A DNA stretch of 64,000 bases from Bacteroidales bacterium (GTDB lineage: Bacteria; Bacteroidota; Bacteroidia; Bacteroidales; UBA932), in contig SUYR01000014.1 of assembly GCA_015060335.1 (NCBI GenBank), positions 1-64,000 of the forward strand, read 5' to 3'. Every line of letters starts with the position of its first letter. Positions within the stretch are counted from its first letter, which is position 1. The notes beneath the pieces were generated by a model. That model was not told the DNA's origin, made no database searches, and worked only from the letters and a program-made list of their open reading frames with translations. A program made the translations under genes and the position numbers. Positions 18,100 through 27,070 of the stretch are shown piece by piece.

Positions 18100-19167
18100 A
18101 CTTTATTTATGATTATGTTTCTGGCCGCAATATATTCTGAAAAATCAGAAGCATGCACCGGCATCTCCCTGTCAGCAAGTGATGGAAGCCGGGTTATTGC
18201 AAGAACTGTTGAGTGGGCTGCTACCTCAATGCAATGCGGCTATGTCGTTTCTCCGCGTGGGCACCAGCAGCAGTCATACACTCCCTCTGGCTCAGACGGA
18301 ATGAAATTTACCTCCATATACGGATATGTAGGAATCTATACCGAATATGAACCTTTTGTAGTAGAAGGCATCAATGAGGCCGGACTGTCAGTCGGTCTCT
18401 TCTTTTTCCCGGGCTATGGACAATATACTCCATATGACAAGTCACAGAGCAATAGTACAATCTGTGACATGCAGTTTGTTTCCTGGGTACTGTCGCAGTT
18501 TGATTCGGTCGATCAGGTGAAGGCAGCATTGAAGAAGGTCAGGGTGGTTACCTTGAATCATAAGATCGGTGCTGTGCATTGGAGAATTACCGAACCGGGA
18601 GGCAGAATGGTTGTGCTTGAATTTGTGAATGGAGTGGCTCAGTTCTATGAGAACAGACTCGGTGTGCTGACAAATGCTCCAGGCTTCCAATGGCACATGA
18701 CAAATCTCAATAACTATATCAATCTAAGACCGGGATCAGCTCCGGACCAGACTTTGAAACCAGGTGTCACCCTACATCCTCTTGGACATGGAAGTGGCAT
18801 GCTCGGACTCCCTGGCGATTATACCTCTCCGTCAAGATTTGTACGTGCTGCATTCTATCAGACAACTGCTCCAGTTGCGGCTACCGGTTTCGATGCTGTA
18901 GTCCAGGCATTTCATATTCTGAATAATTTCGATATTCCGATCGGCACTCAGCATACTCTTGAAGACATTCCGAAAAATCTTCCAAGTGCAACTCAGTTCA
19001 CTTCAGCAACTGATCAGACTGCAATGAAACTCTACTACAGGACAGCATGGAACAGCAATATTCGCTGTATTGACCTTATGAACATCAATTTCCATACAGT
19101 GAAATATCAGTCTCACCCGTTGGACAATGTTACTGTGCAGCCTGTTGAAATGGTGAAAGTAAAGTAA
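18085..19167 (+). CDS. Choloylglycine hydrolase / linear amide C-N hydrolase family protein
   Basis: 360 residues from the ATG at 18085 (362 from 18079). A signal peptide ends at SEA, placing the Ntn-hydrolase nucleophile Cys24 at the mature N-terminus (CTGISLSASDGSRV). An R-TVEW segment follows, corresponding to the RTMDW region of bile-salt hydrolases and penicillin V acylases, with Glu in place of Asp. NEAGLSVGLFFFPGY and LTNAPGFQWH are further family features. The family cleaves amide bonds of conjugated bile salts, penicillin V or N-acyl homoserine lactones. Which of these applies here cannot be read from the sequence. A 13-bp inverted repeat surrounds its start. Confidence 0.85.
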   Translation: MKRIFTLFMIMFLAAIYSEKSEACTGISLSASDGSRVIARTVEWAATSMQCGYVVSPRGHQQQSYTPSGSDGMKFTSIYGYVGIYTEYEPFVVEGINEAGLSVGLFFFPGYGQYTPYDKSQSNSTICDMQFVSWVLSQFDSVDQVKAALKKVRVVTLNHKIGAVHWRITEPGGRMVVLEFVNGVAQFYENRLGVLTNAPGFQWHMTNLNNYINLRPGSAPDQTLKPGVTLHPLGHGSGMLGLPGDYTSPSRFVRAAFYQTTAPVAATGFDAVVQAFHILNNFDIPIGTQHTLEDIPKNLPSATQFTSATDQTAMKLYYRTAWNSNIRCIDLMNINFHTVKYQSHPLDNVTVQPVEMVKVK

Positions 19168-19452
19168 CGCTTTCACGTCCTCTGGCAGTGGTTTGGCCGA
19201 CCAGACGCTGAGGCTCATCATATCACCTTACTTTTGCAAGGTCGCCGGGGTCCTATACAAAGATTCCGGCGATATTTTATTGCTTTCTGTCTGGCAGCTA
19301 ATCCGCTGAAAATCAATGCTTTCCGCAAAGGCGATTCCCCTGAAACGGGGAATCGCCTTCCCGGAACTTGCTGGTATTCAGACTGTTGGGTGCCAGGCAG
19401 GAATTTGTCTGTACGGGGAATTAATGCTATATTCGCGCAAAATTTTCAATTT
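19168..19452 (+). other. Intergenic region with two hairpins ahead of the YfcC carrier gene
   Basis: No gene is recognised in this 285-base spacer. It holds a 7-bp stem TCGCCGG / CCGGCGA (19242-19248, 19266-19272; 17-base loop), followed by TATTTTATT, which could be a weak terminator of the upstream gene. It also holds a perfect 13-bp stem (19328-19340 and 19347-19359, arm AAGGCGATTCCCC, six-base loop) without a T-tract. A TAnnTTTG match lies at 19229-19236 (TACTTTTG). Confidence 0.6.
19404..19435 (+). promoter_or_regulatory. Promoter of the YfcC-family gene
   Basis: A -33 TTTG (19404-19407) lies 20 bases before a near-consensus -7 element TATATTCG (19428-19435), the normal Bacteroidetes spacing. 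The start codon follows 17 bases later. Confidence 0.6.
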
Positions 19453-20949
19453 ATGAGAAAGTTCAGGGTGCCGAATACCTATGTCATCATATTTTTTGTT
19501 CTTCTGATATGTGCGGCTTCCACCTGCTTTGTGCCGGGAGCAGTCCCACAGACATGGCAGGTCTTTTCAGCTCTTTATGAAGGGTTCAGCCAGCAGGCTG
19601 GAATAATCGCCTTTGTCCTGATTATAGGCGGTGCATTCTGGGTGGTTAATACCACGAAGGCTCTGGATGCAGGCATTATGAAATTCATGATAGCTGCGGG
19701 GAAACTCGAAAGATATTCACTTATCAGAAGGCTTGGTGTAGGCAACATTGTCATGGTGCTGATTATGCTGCTTTTCGGACTTTTTGGAGCAGTTTTCGGA
19801 ATGAGTGAAGAGACTATTGCCTTTGTAGCTGTCGTCATACCGATTGCAAGATCTTTGGGATATGATGAATTTATAGCTGTCTGCATGGTTTATGTTGCTG
19901 CACATGTAGGATTTGCAGGAGCAATGCTTAATCCCTTCACTGTAGGTATTGCACAGGATATGTCTGGACTTCCTTTGTTTTCAGGTATTGAATACAGGAC
20001 TTTCTGTTGGGTTGTCCTGATGTTTATCACTGTTGCATTTGTGCTTTGGAAGAGTCGTAAGTGCAGATATCTTCCTGAACTTGATTCTAACAAAACTGTT
20101 TCTATGGGCGAAATTCAGGAAGTCCCTTCAGGAATGGGAGCATGGGTTACCTATGTGGGAATTATTGTGTCCTTGTTTCTGTTTTCCATTAATTATGCTG
20201 CAGACTGCTCTGTCAATATAGGCAGTTCTTCCTTCGATGCTCCGTGGCTGCTTTGGGTTGTGGATGCGATCTTTGTGATATTCGGTTTTATAGCAATCAG
20301 AAAATCGCGTCAGATGTTCATCCTTGCTCTTCTTATATTTACCATTATATTTATGGTTGTGGGTGTAATGGGATATGGATGGTATCTTCCTGAGATATGT
20401 GCGTTGTTTCTCGCACTTGCTCTTGCTTCAGGATTGTCTGCAGGCTATTCTTCCGATACCGTAGCCAAGGAATTTGTCAATGGAGCGAAGGATATATTTT
20501 CTGCTGCTTTGATAATTGGTTTTGCTGCAGGTATAATAGTGATTCTAAAGAACGGCAATGTCATAGATCCGATGCTGAATTCAATGGCTTCGTCTCTTGA
20601 GGGTAGCGGAAAGACCGGAGCATTGGCTGGAATGTACGGAATACAGACATTCATTAACCTTTTCATACCGTCTGCTTCTGCAAAGGCTGCGGTTACAATG
20701 CCGATAATGGCACCTTTCTCAGATATGATAGGGGTGTCAAGACAAGCAACAGTCATGGCCTTTCAGTTTGGTGACGGATTTACCAATATGATTACTCCTT
20801 GTTCTGGAGTATTGATGGCTGTGCTCTCAGTGGCAAGGATTCCTTACGGCAGATGGTTTGGATTTATATGGAAATTTATCCTTGCACTGATTATAGCTGG
20901 ATTTCTTCTCCTCCTTCCGACTTTGTACATCGATCTTTCAGGATTCTAG
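19453..20949 (+). CDS. YfcC-family membrane carrier (C4-dicarboxylate/basic amino-acid type)
   Basis: 498 residues from the ATG at 19453. A 73-residue upstream extension covers hairpins and a promoter and is rejected. About 12 hydrophobic segments are seen, with the ion-transporter family features FGLFGAVFGMSEETIAF, VGFAGAMLNPFTVGIAQ and, in the second half, LFIPSASAKAAVTMPIM and FQFGDGFTNMITPCSG. The family is annotated as YfcC, related to DcuC and arginine-ornithine exchangers. Substrate assignments are weak. Its stop codon overlaps the convergent kinase gene by four bases. Confidence 0.8.
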   Translation: MRKFRVPNTYVIIFFVLLICAASTCFVPGAVPQTWQVFSALYEGFSQQAGIIAFVLIIGGAFWVVNTTKALDAGIMKFMIAAGKLERYSLIRRLGVGNIVMVLIMLLFGLFGAVFGMSEETIAFVAVVIPIARSLGYDEFIAVCMVYVAAHVGFAGAMLNPFTVGIAQDMSGLPLFSGIEYRTFCWVVLMFITVAFVLWKSRKCRYLPELDSNKTVSMGEIQEVPSGMGAWVTYVGIIVSLFLFSINYAADCSVNIGSSSFDAPWLLWVVDAIFVIFGFIAIRKSRQMFILALLIFTIIFMVVGVMGYGWYLPEICALFLALALASGLSAGYSSDTVAKEFVNGAKDIFSAALIIGFAAGIIVILKNGNVIDPMLNSMASSLEGSGKTGALAGMYGIQTFINLFIPSASAKAAVTMPIMAPFSDMIGVSRQATVMAFQFGDGFTNMITPCSGVLMAVLSVARIPYGRWFGFIWKFILALIIAGFLLLLPTLYIDLSGF

Positions 20950-21557
20950 AACAATCCGAAGAGCTGAGCATCAATTTTATCAGTAATTGAGGCAAAGTCT
21001 TCCGGGATGTGTTCAAAATCAAGTTCATCTGCTTCTATTATAAGTACCCTGCCTTTGTATTCTGAAATCCATTTTTCATATCTTTCGTTAAGATTACTCA
21101 GATATTCGATGCTTATGCTTTTCTCGTAATCGCGGCCACGTTTCTGGATTTGAGAAACCAATGTCGGTACTGATGACCTCAGATATATAAGCAGGTCTGG
21201 CTCGTGTACCATAGACATCATCAGATTGAATAATTGCATGTATGTGTCGAAATCTCTTTCAGAGAGATTGCCCATTGCCTTGTTGTTTGCAACGAAGATG
21301 TGAACACCTTCCATTATTGTCCTGTCCTGAATGACTATATCATCAGATTTTGATATATCAAGCAGATCCTGGAATCGTTGTGCCAGAAAGTATGTTTCAA
21401 GATTGTAGGACCATCTTTCTATATCCTTATAGTAGTCTTCAAGGTATGGGTTGTAGGTCACAGATTCGAATTTAGGCGTCCAACCATAATGCTCAGCAAG
21501 CATTTTGGTGAGAGTCGTTTTGCCGCAACCGATATTTCCAGCGATTCCAATATGCAT
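20946..21557 (-). CDS. Deoxynucleoside kinase
   Basis: 203 residues with a P-loop at the N-terminus (IAGNIGCGKTTLTKML), the family's YFLAQRF segment near residue 55, the DRT motif (VIQDRTIMEGVHIF) near residue 78, and an arginine-rich lid (RSSVPTLVSQIQKRGRDYE). This matches the dGK/dAK/dCK-type family, which salvages deoxynucleosides to monophosphates. It follows the gdhA terminator on the minus strand without an obvious promoter of its own, so expression may depend on read-through. Confidence 0.88.
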   Translation of the reverse strand: MHIGIAGNIGCGKTTLTKMLAEHYGWTPKFESVTYNPYLEDYYKDIERWSYNLETYFLAQRFQDLLDISKSDDIVIQDRTIMEGVHIFVANNKAMGNLSERDFDTYMQLFNLMMSMVHEPDLLIYLRSSVPTLVSQIQKRGRDYEKSISIEYLSNLNERYEKWISEYKGRVLIIEADELDFEHIPEDFASITDKIDAQLFGLF

Positions 21558-21570
21558 GATCTTGTGATAT

Positions 21571-21604
21571 AATAAAAAACGGACTGATATGTATTATCAG
21601 TCCG
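21571..21604 (-). terminator. Rho-independent terminator of gdhA
   Basis: A perfect 10-bp stem (21580-21589 and 21595-21604; arm CGGACTGATA) with a five-base loop. On the minus strand it is followed directly by TTTTTTATTATAT. It lies 23 bases after the gdhA stop codon. Confidence 0.92.
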
Positions 21605-21627
21605 CTAATTTAATATTTTTTCAAAGA

Positions 21628-22983
21628 CTAAACAAGTCCCTGAGCCATCATGGCCTCGGCTACCTTGATGAATCCTGCTACGTTTGCACCCTTTACATAG
21701 TTGACATATCCGTCTTCCTCTGTGCCATATTTAACACAAGCCTCGTGGATGTCTGTCATGATTCTCTTGAGCTGCTGGTCAACTTCTTCCGGAGTCCATC
21801 TGAGTCTCATTGAGTTCTGAGTCATTTCAAGACCTGATGTTGCCACACCTCCTGCGTTTGATGCCTTACCTGGAGAGTAGAGTATCTTTGCCTCCTGGAA
21901 TGCTGCAATAGCCTCAGGTGTAGTAGGCATGTTTGCTCCTTCTGCAACACAGATACATCCGTTTGCAAGAAGTGTCTTTGCCTCATCTTCGTTAAGTTCA
22001 TTCTGAGTAGCACATGGCATTGCTATGTCACACTTTACTCCCCATGGACGCTGACCCTCGAAGTATTGAGCCGACGGATACTGCTGAACATACTCTCTGA
22101 TACGTCCGCGGAGCACGTTCTTAAGGTACATTACATAGGCAAGCTTATCAGCATCGATACCATCTGGATCATAGATGTAACCGTTTGAGTCAGAAAGAGT
22201 AACTACTTTACCACCAAGCTGTGTAGCCTTCTGTGCTGCAAACTGAGCCACATTACCTGAACCCGAGATAGCTACAGTCTTGCCCTCATAGCTGTCGCCC
22301 TTTGTTGCAAGCATTGCAGCTGCGAAGTAACATGTACCGTATCCTGTAGCTTCCGGACGCATAGGACTACCTCCGAATGTCTGTCCCTTACCGGTGAATA
22401 CACCTGTAAACTCGTCACGGAGCCTCTTGTACTGACCGAACATGTAGCCAACCTCGCGTCCGCCTACTCCGATATCTCCAGCAGGTACGTCAGTGTTTGC
22501 TCCGATATGTCTGTAAAGTTCAGTGATGAAGCTCTGGCAGAAACGCATTACCTCGTTGTCTGACTTGCCCTTGGGGTTGAAGTCAGATCCTCCCTTGCCG
22601 GCACCCATAGGAAGGGTTGTAAGGCTGTTCTTGAAGGTCTGCTCGAAGGCAAGGAATTTCATGATTGAGAGGTTTACACTCGGATGGAAACGGATACCAC
22701 CCTTGTATGGACCGATTGCGCTGTTCATCTGTACGCGGTATCCTCTGTTTATCTGGATGTTGCCTTCGTCGTCGAGCCAAGGAACTCTGAAGATAATTGT
22801 ACGTTCAGGCTCAACAATTCTTTCAAGAATTTTCTGGTCAATAAGGTAAGGGTGCTCCATCATGTATGGGGCTACACTTTCAAGCACTTCCTTAACTGCC
22901 TGGTGGAACTCTTTCTCGCCAGGATTCTTCGCTGTGAGATCGGCCATGAAGCCGTCCACATACTTTTTAGTCATCTGATCCAT
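21628..22983 (-). CDS. gdhA: NADP-type glutamate dehydrogenase
   Basis: 451 residues from the ATG at 22983. A GTG-initiated extension to 23007 is unlikely. The hexameric bacterial GDH pattern is complete: YKGGIRFHPSVNLSIMKFLA, the catalytic lysine region PMGAGKGGSDFNPKGKSD, PAGDIGVGGREVGYMFGQY and the cofactor-binding segment VAISGSGNVAQFAA. It makes glutamate from 2-oxoglutarate and ammonium. Codon use is highly biased, as in abundant proteins. The upstream region carries a -7 promoter element and four copies of a GTGTTGTA element that may serve in regulation. Confidence 0.93.
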   Translation of the reverse strand: MDQMTKKYVDGFMADLTAKNPGEKEFHQAVKEVLESVAPYMMEHPYLIDQKILERIVEPERTIIFRVPWLDDEGNIQINRGYRVQMNSAIGPYKGGIRFHPSVNLSIMKFLAFEQTFKNSLTTLPMGAGKGGSDFNPKGKSDNEVMRFCQSFITELYRHIGANTDVPAGDIGVGGREVGYMFGQYKRLRDEFTGVFTGKGQTFGGSPMRPEATGYGTCYFAAAMLATKGDSYEGKTVAISGSGNVAQFAAQKATQLGGKVVTLSDSNGYIYDPDGIDADKLAYVMYLKNVLRGRIREYVQQYPSAQYFEGQRPWGVKCDIAMPCATQNELNEDEAKTLLANGCICVAEGANMPTTPEAIAAFQEAKILYSPGKASNAGGVATSGLEMTQNSMRLRWTPEEVDQQLKRIMTDIHEACVKYGTEEDGYVNYVKGANVAGFIKVAEAMMAQGLV

Positions 22984-23015
22984 AACGTTTCTATTTGTTA
23001 AATACACATAAACTG

Positions 23016-23023
23016 CAAATTTA
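23016..23023 (-). promoter_or_regulatory. -7 promoter element of gdhA
   Basis: The minus strand reads TAAATTTG, a perfect TAnnTTTG, 33 bases before the start codon. A TTTG is present further upstream but at an unusually short spacing. Confidence 0.55.
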
Positions 23024-23071
23024 ATACAAAAAATTCAAAAGTGATCGAATTGTTGCAGATTATTTGGGTTG

Positions 23072-23170
23072 GTGTTGTAAATCTTTGTGTAATAGTGATT
23101 TACAACACATGCCTGCGTACTTTGGGGAGCAGGTATGTGTTGTAATATCTTGATTTATAGGGTGTTGTAT
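23072..23170 (-). repeat. Four copies of GTGTTGTA with alternative hairpins upstream of gdhA
   Basis: Copies lie at 23072-23079, 23137-23144 and 23162-23169 in one orientation and at 23101-23108 inverted (TACAACAC). 23072-23083 and 23097-23108 are a perfect 12-bp inverted repeat (GTGTTGTAAATC, 13-base spacer). 23097-23116 can instead pair with 23129-23149 over about 19 bp. No T-tract follows on either strand. The element lies between the outer-membrane protein gene and the gdhA promoter. Confidence 0.75.
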
Positions 23171-23177
23171 AGTGATC

Positions 23178-24671
23178 TTAGAAGAGGAATCCTGTGTTCA
23201 GGTAGAATGCGAATCCTCCGTCCTGCCTGTTGAAGCACTGAGCTCCTTCAAAAGCCACAATGAAGTTCTGGTTCATGATGAATCTCAGACCGAGTCCTGC
23301 AGAACCATGGAAACCGTCTTTTCTGTCGAATACGAATTTATTGTACAGATTCTCGTAGTTCAGAAGCTTTGCAGCGCCCTCTATAGGATTTGCAGCAGAG
23401 GTGACAATATTCTGTTTCGCATCCTCGCTGAAGTTCATCTCATATCCTCTGAATACATGAGCTGCATCTGTAAATGCACTTAGCGCAAAGGCTATATTCT
23501 GTTTCCAGAGCTTGAACTCTACGAATTTATATCTGAATTCGATATTATAGAATCCTGTGTCAAGTCCCTGAACTCTGTTGAGCATAAGGCCTCGTACTGT
23601 TCTATATCCTCCGAATCCGTCATTGTCAGCTTTGATTCCCATGTTTGTATAGAACGGAAGGTTGTACCAAGGTGCGTCTTTGCCGATAGTACCCTGATAT
23701 CCGATACGATATGCAAATGTGAGCTTATCCTGGATGATAGGTACATACTGACGCATCGTGAGACAGTATCTGTAATGCTCGTGAGTCGTTCCGAGCCATT
23801 TTGGAGCTGCGATGATATGACCTTCTGCCCAGATACCTTTTGTCGGGTTGTTCTCCACATTTCTGCTGTCATACATCAGTCCAAGACGGATTGAAGATGT
23901 GAGTCCTCCGTTTGCCTCGTCCGTCGGGATGATACCCCATACCTTGTAGAGGTCAAAGAGGGTAGTGCCTCCAGGGACGTACAGATCCGGTTCGGTCGGG
24001 TTGTCAAGTACAGCATATCCCTTCGGAGTAAATGATTGGGCCTTTGTCCATGAGAAATTATAACCTGCTTCCCAGTAGAAGTTTTTCAGAATCTCACCTG
24101 TGAAATCGACTTTCGCCTTCACAAGGTCACGTCCGAAACGGTAGAAGCCCTTCGGCATCTTGCCCTTGTCCTCAAATTTTGCGTATACCTTATTGTAGTC
24201 CTCACTTCCTTTTTCGGGGCTTCCGTCGAAATGGAATGTCGGCTTGAGCATATTCATGTCGTAGTTGCTCTGATAACCGTTGAATCCATAAAAGTCAAGT
24301 GCTGCATCTTTATAATATCCAGTGCAGATAGACATTCTGACACCCGGTATCAGAGTCTTGTTGTCATAATTGAGAACTATTTTGTAACTGCCCACCTTTG
24401 ATTCCTTTACATATGCAGATCCTTCGATGTACCACTGCGAGTTAGGATTAGGGTAGTTTGATCCGTTTCCGAAATCGTAGATGTTCATCAGGGCTCCGAA
24501 CTGGAAACCTCTGTCTGCATCAAATGCAACAACTGGAAGAGGTCCGAGATTGATGCCTGTCTTTATGATTTCCCCTTTCTCGTTGTATGTGACGTTCTTT
24601 TTTTCTTTTTTTGCTGTTGCAGGTGTAGCAAGCACAGCTGCCGCAAGAAGCAGGATAAATAATTTTTTCAT
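23178..24671 (-). CDS. Outer-membrane beta-barrel protein (BamA/TamA, surface-antigen type)
   Basis: 497 residues. A signal peptide (LLLAAAVLATPATA) is followed by alternating beta-rich segments up to a C-terminal strand ending in ...NTGFLF, the terminal aromatic expected for Bam-inserted barrels. Segments such as GGYRTVRGLMLNRVQGLDTGFYNIEFRYKF are cut short here but recall the RGF/L6 loop area of Omp85-type barrels (GGYRTVRG near residue 355). No POTRA domains are evident, so it is a barrel-only family member. Function is unknown. It lies 24 bases downstream of the acyltransferase gene on the same strand. Confidence 0.7.
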   Translation of the reverse strand: MKKLFILLLAAAVLATPATAKKEKKNVTYNEKGEIIKTGINLGPLPVVAFDADRGFQFGALMNIYDFGNGSNYPNPNSQWYIEGSAYVKESKVGSYKIVLNYDNKTLIPGVRMSICTGYYKDAALDFYGFNGYQSNYDMNMLKPTFHFDGSPEKGSEDYNKVYAKFEDKGKMPKGFYRFGRDLVKAKVDFTGEILKNFYWEAGYNFSWTKAQSFTPKGYAVLDNPTEPDLYVPGGTTLFDLYKVWGIIPTDEANGGLTSSIRLGLMYDSRNVENNPTKGIWAEGHIIAAPKWLGTTHEHYRYCLTMRQYVPIIQDKLTFAYRIGYQGTIGKDAPWYNLPFYTNMGIKADNDGFGGYRTVRGLMLNRVQGLDTGFYNIEFRYKFVEFKLWKQNIAFALSAFTDAAHVFRGYEMNFSEDAKQNIVTSAANPIEGAAKLLNYENLYNKFVFDRKDGFHGSAGLGLRFIMNQNFIVAFEGAQCFNRQDGGFAFYLNTGFLF

Positions 24672-24695
24672 GAATCTTGTGTTTAGATTGCTTGT

Positions 24696-26015
24696 TTATG
24701 CACGAAAATCTTTTACAATAGATTTGAATGTTTTGTATAATTTCTTGTTATTCAGGAGCTTAATATCAGATATCCACCTCCTGCATCCCTCAAGATAGTC
24801 ATGGAAATAGTAATATGAGGGGAAGTATAATACAAGTAGTGTAAGAGCCAGCCACCACGGAGTGAAACAGAATGCCAGTACGGCATAAAGTGGTGTAAGG
24901 ATAACCTTCATACCCAGTTTTATACCGAAGCTTACAGTGTTTTTGAATGCAGGGTCCTTGACGCTCTTTCTGATCTTGAATTCTGCAGCCCACATCGGCA
25001 GAGATACAATTGCACTGTAGATGAAGTATGGAAGCCCTATCAAAGCAGCTGAAGCCTTGCCGACAACATTCCACTTAGGAGACATTTTTCTGAATGAGTA
25101 TATTGAAATACCGGCTTTGAGCCTTGCCTTCTCAAATTCTTCTGCACGCTCAAGGATAGCAGCAGCCTTTTCAGGACTCTCCTGCATGAATTTTTCGATG
25201 TCTTCTGCTATCTTTCTGTTTTCTGACATCGAATCATAAAGGTCGGTACCGAAATCTCCGTATCCTTTCTTCTTCTTGTAGATAGAACACATCTTCACCA
25301 ATGTCCATTTCGCCTCATAATTTTCATCATCAGGTATGAATGTCATCAGCTCGGAAATCTTCTTGCTCAGTTCTTTTCTCAAAGTATCTATAGCCTGAGC
25401 CTCATTTTCAAAATTTCCTTCCTTGAAGAACTCTGTTACATTGATGGCTTTGCCGTAATTTACAAGGGATGTGCTTCTGTATCTGAAATAATCTCCGTAT
25501 TCAATGCCGACAGGAACCACATATACCGGCCTTTCATTTCCGAATTTTTCGTTGGCAGAATATGCAATCCTTGAAACACCTTTTCCCAATGTCTGGAGAG
25601 AATGTCTTGTCCTGTGTTTTCCTTCAGGAAATATGCAGAACCGCACATTATTTTCCAATGTAGCCACTATTATTTCCTGAGTCTTGTTGTTCTGAAGTAC
25701 GTTCCTCAGTCCATCCCTCTGTCTAACCATAGGCAGTATTCTCAAAAAATACATAGCCTTGGCTATTAGAGGCCTTCTGAACATGTCTGCTCTGGCTCCA
25801 AACACGGTCGATCCTTTATAAGATCTCAATATTACCAGTGCGTCCATCAATGTGTTGCAATGGTTCGGTGCCAGAATCAGTGCTCCGTCTTCCGGCAGAT
25901 TCTCCACGCCGCGGACCTCTACCTTGCGGTAGCTGTTTCTGATTGTTCCGTCTGTCCAGAACCTTCTCAGGAAATTGTAGAAAAGGCTCTTGTCATAAAT
26001 ATTTTTTCTAAACAT
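24696..26015 (-). CDS. PlsC-type glycerophosphate/lysophospholipid acyltransferase
   Basis: 439 residues from the ATG at 26015, chosen because it sits one base past the stop of the upstream gene. A 17-residue extension overlapping that gene is rejected. The acyltransferase block has APNHCNTLMDAL (His and Asp five residues apart, as in other Bacteroidetes and fungal GAT-like members), a following FRRPLIAKAMYFLRILPM and the glycine motif IFPEGKHRTRHSL. The C-terminal third adds about three membrane segments. It probably acylates a phospholipid precursor at the inner membrane. It is apparently co-transcribed with the symporter gene. Confidence 0.82.
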   Translation of the reverse strand: MFRKNIYDKSLFYNFLRRFWTDGTIRNSYRKVEVRGVENLPEDGALILAPNHCNTLMDALVILRSYKGSTVFGARADMFRRPLIAKAMYFLRILPMVRQRDGLRNVLQNNKTQEIIVATLENNVRFCIFPEGKHRTRHSLQTLGKGVSRIAYSANEKFGNERPVYVVPVGIEYGDYFRYRSTSLVNYGKAINVTEFFKEGNFENEAQAIDTLRKELSKKISELMTFIPDDENYEAKWTLVKMCSIYKKKKGYGDFGTDLYDSMSENRKIAEDIEKFMQESPEKAAAILERAEEFEKARLKAGISIYSFRKMSPKWNVVGKASAALIGLPYFIYSAIVSLPMWAAEFKIRKSVKDPAFKNTVSFGIKLGMKVILTPLYAVLAFCFTPWWLALTLLVLYFPSYYYFHDYLEGCRRWISDIKLLNNKKLYKTFKSIVKDFRA

Positions 26016-26016
26016 C

Positions 26017-26988
26017 TTATTCTTCGTTAGGCTCTTTGCGTCCTTTTGCACGCCATAATCCTGCAAGAGTCAGACCTGAAATTATATGCCATACTCCCCA
26101 CCATGCTGTGATTACAAGCATACCTCCGTTGTTAGTCCATATTTCCGGGTTGAAGATGTTAGGGTTGAGCAGAAGTGCCAATCCGAGACCTGAATTCTGG
26201 ATGCCTGTCTCGATTGTAATGGTTCTTCTGTCCTTATATGGCATCTTCAGCAGTGTACTGGTACCGAAACCGATGCCGAGTGCAAGAAGATTATGGACAA
26301 GAACGATAAGAAATATATATTGGATACATTTGATGAATACCCCGAAATTTCCTCCGAATGCAATACATACCATTGCGACGAAGAATATGATAGAAAGGTA
26401 CTGCATCGGCTTTTTCAGCGCCTTTGCCACTTTCGGAAGATATTGTGCGCAGAGTACTCCGAGGACAAGAGGAATTCCGAGAAGTATGACTATTGTTACA
26501 AACACGTCACTCAGCGGAATCTGAAGGTCTGGAAGAACCATGTCTCTCTTATCGGCAAAATTGATGTACATGTTACCCCAGAAAGCGAAGTTCAGCGGAG
26601 TCGTGAATACGCATGCTGCTGTGTTGAATGCTGTGAGTGAAACTGAAAGTTCTGTGTTTCCTCTTGACAGTGACGTGATGAAATTTGAGATGTTACCTCC
26701 CGGGCAGGATGCCACGAGTATCATTCCCAACGAAATCATCGGAGACAACCACTCCTTGAATGTTATAGTGAGAAGAAATGTAAGAGCCGGCAGGAGGATA
26801 AGCTGGCATAAAATGCCTATTATCACTGATCTAGGGCTTTTGATAATATCTATAAATGTTCTTGGCTTGATGCCGAGCGCTACTCCGAACATTACGATTG
26901 CAAGTACGATATTCAGGGCAATCATTCCTCCGTTTCCGCCCATATGGACATCGAGGCTGTCCAACATTTCGATTACTTCAGGTTTCAT
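26017..26988 (-). CDS. Bile acid:sodium symporter (BASS) family transporter
   Basis: 323 residues, about ten membrane segments. Family motifs include LVASCPGGNISNFITSLSRG near residue 100, SLTAFNTAACVFTTPLNF, and ETGIQNSGLGLALLL near residue 258. Bacterial BASS proteins carry bile acids, pantoate, pyruvate or other organic anions, so bile-acid transport is only a possibility. A choloylglycine-hydrolase family gene occurs about 8 kb away. It has its own promoter element and leads the acyltransferase gene. Confidence 0.88.
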   Translation of the reverse strand: MKPEVIEMLDSLDVHMGGNGGMIALNIVLAIVMFGVALGIKPRTFIDIIKSPRSVIIGILCQLILLPALTFLLTITFKEWLSPMISLGMILVASCPGGNISNFITSLSRGNTELSVSLTAFNTAACVFTTPLNFAFWGNMYINFADKRDMVLPDLQIPLSDVFVTIVILLGIPLVLGVLCAQYLPKVAKALKKPMQYLSIIFFVAMVCIAFGGNFGVFIKCIQYIFLIVLVHNLLALGIGFGTSTLLKMPYKDRRTITIETGIQNSGLGLALLLNPNIFNPEIWTNNGGMLVITAWWGVWHIISGLTLAGLWRAKGRKEPNEE

Positions 26989-27008
26989 GGTTTAGTTGTT
27001 TGATTCCG

Positions 27009-27016
27009 CAAATATA
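27009..27016 (-). promoter_or_regulatory. -7 promoter element of the BASS transporter gene
   Basis: The minus strand reads TATATTTG, 21 bases before the start codon. Immediately upstream is a 7-bp inverted repeat (TAGTAAA/TTTACTA, 27016-27033) that could be an operator. Confidence 0.55.
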
Positions 27017-27070
27017 GTAAATAATTTTACTAATTTCATAATAGTTCAGTCAATCTGTCGGTACGCCATG

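Noticed and set aside
19234..19452. 73-residue extension of the YfcC-family carrier
   Set aside because: It covers two hairpins and the promoter, has no family similarity, and the membrane protein starts naturally at 19453.
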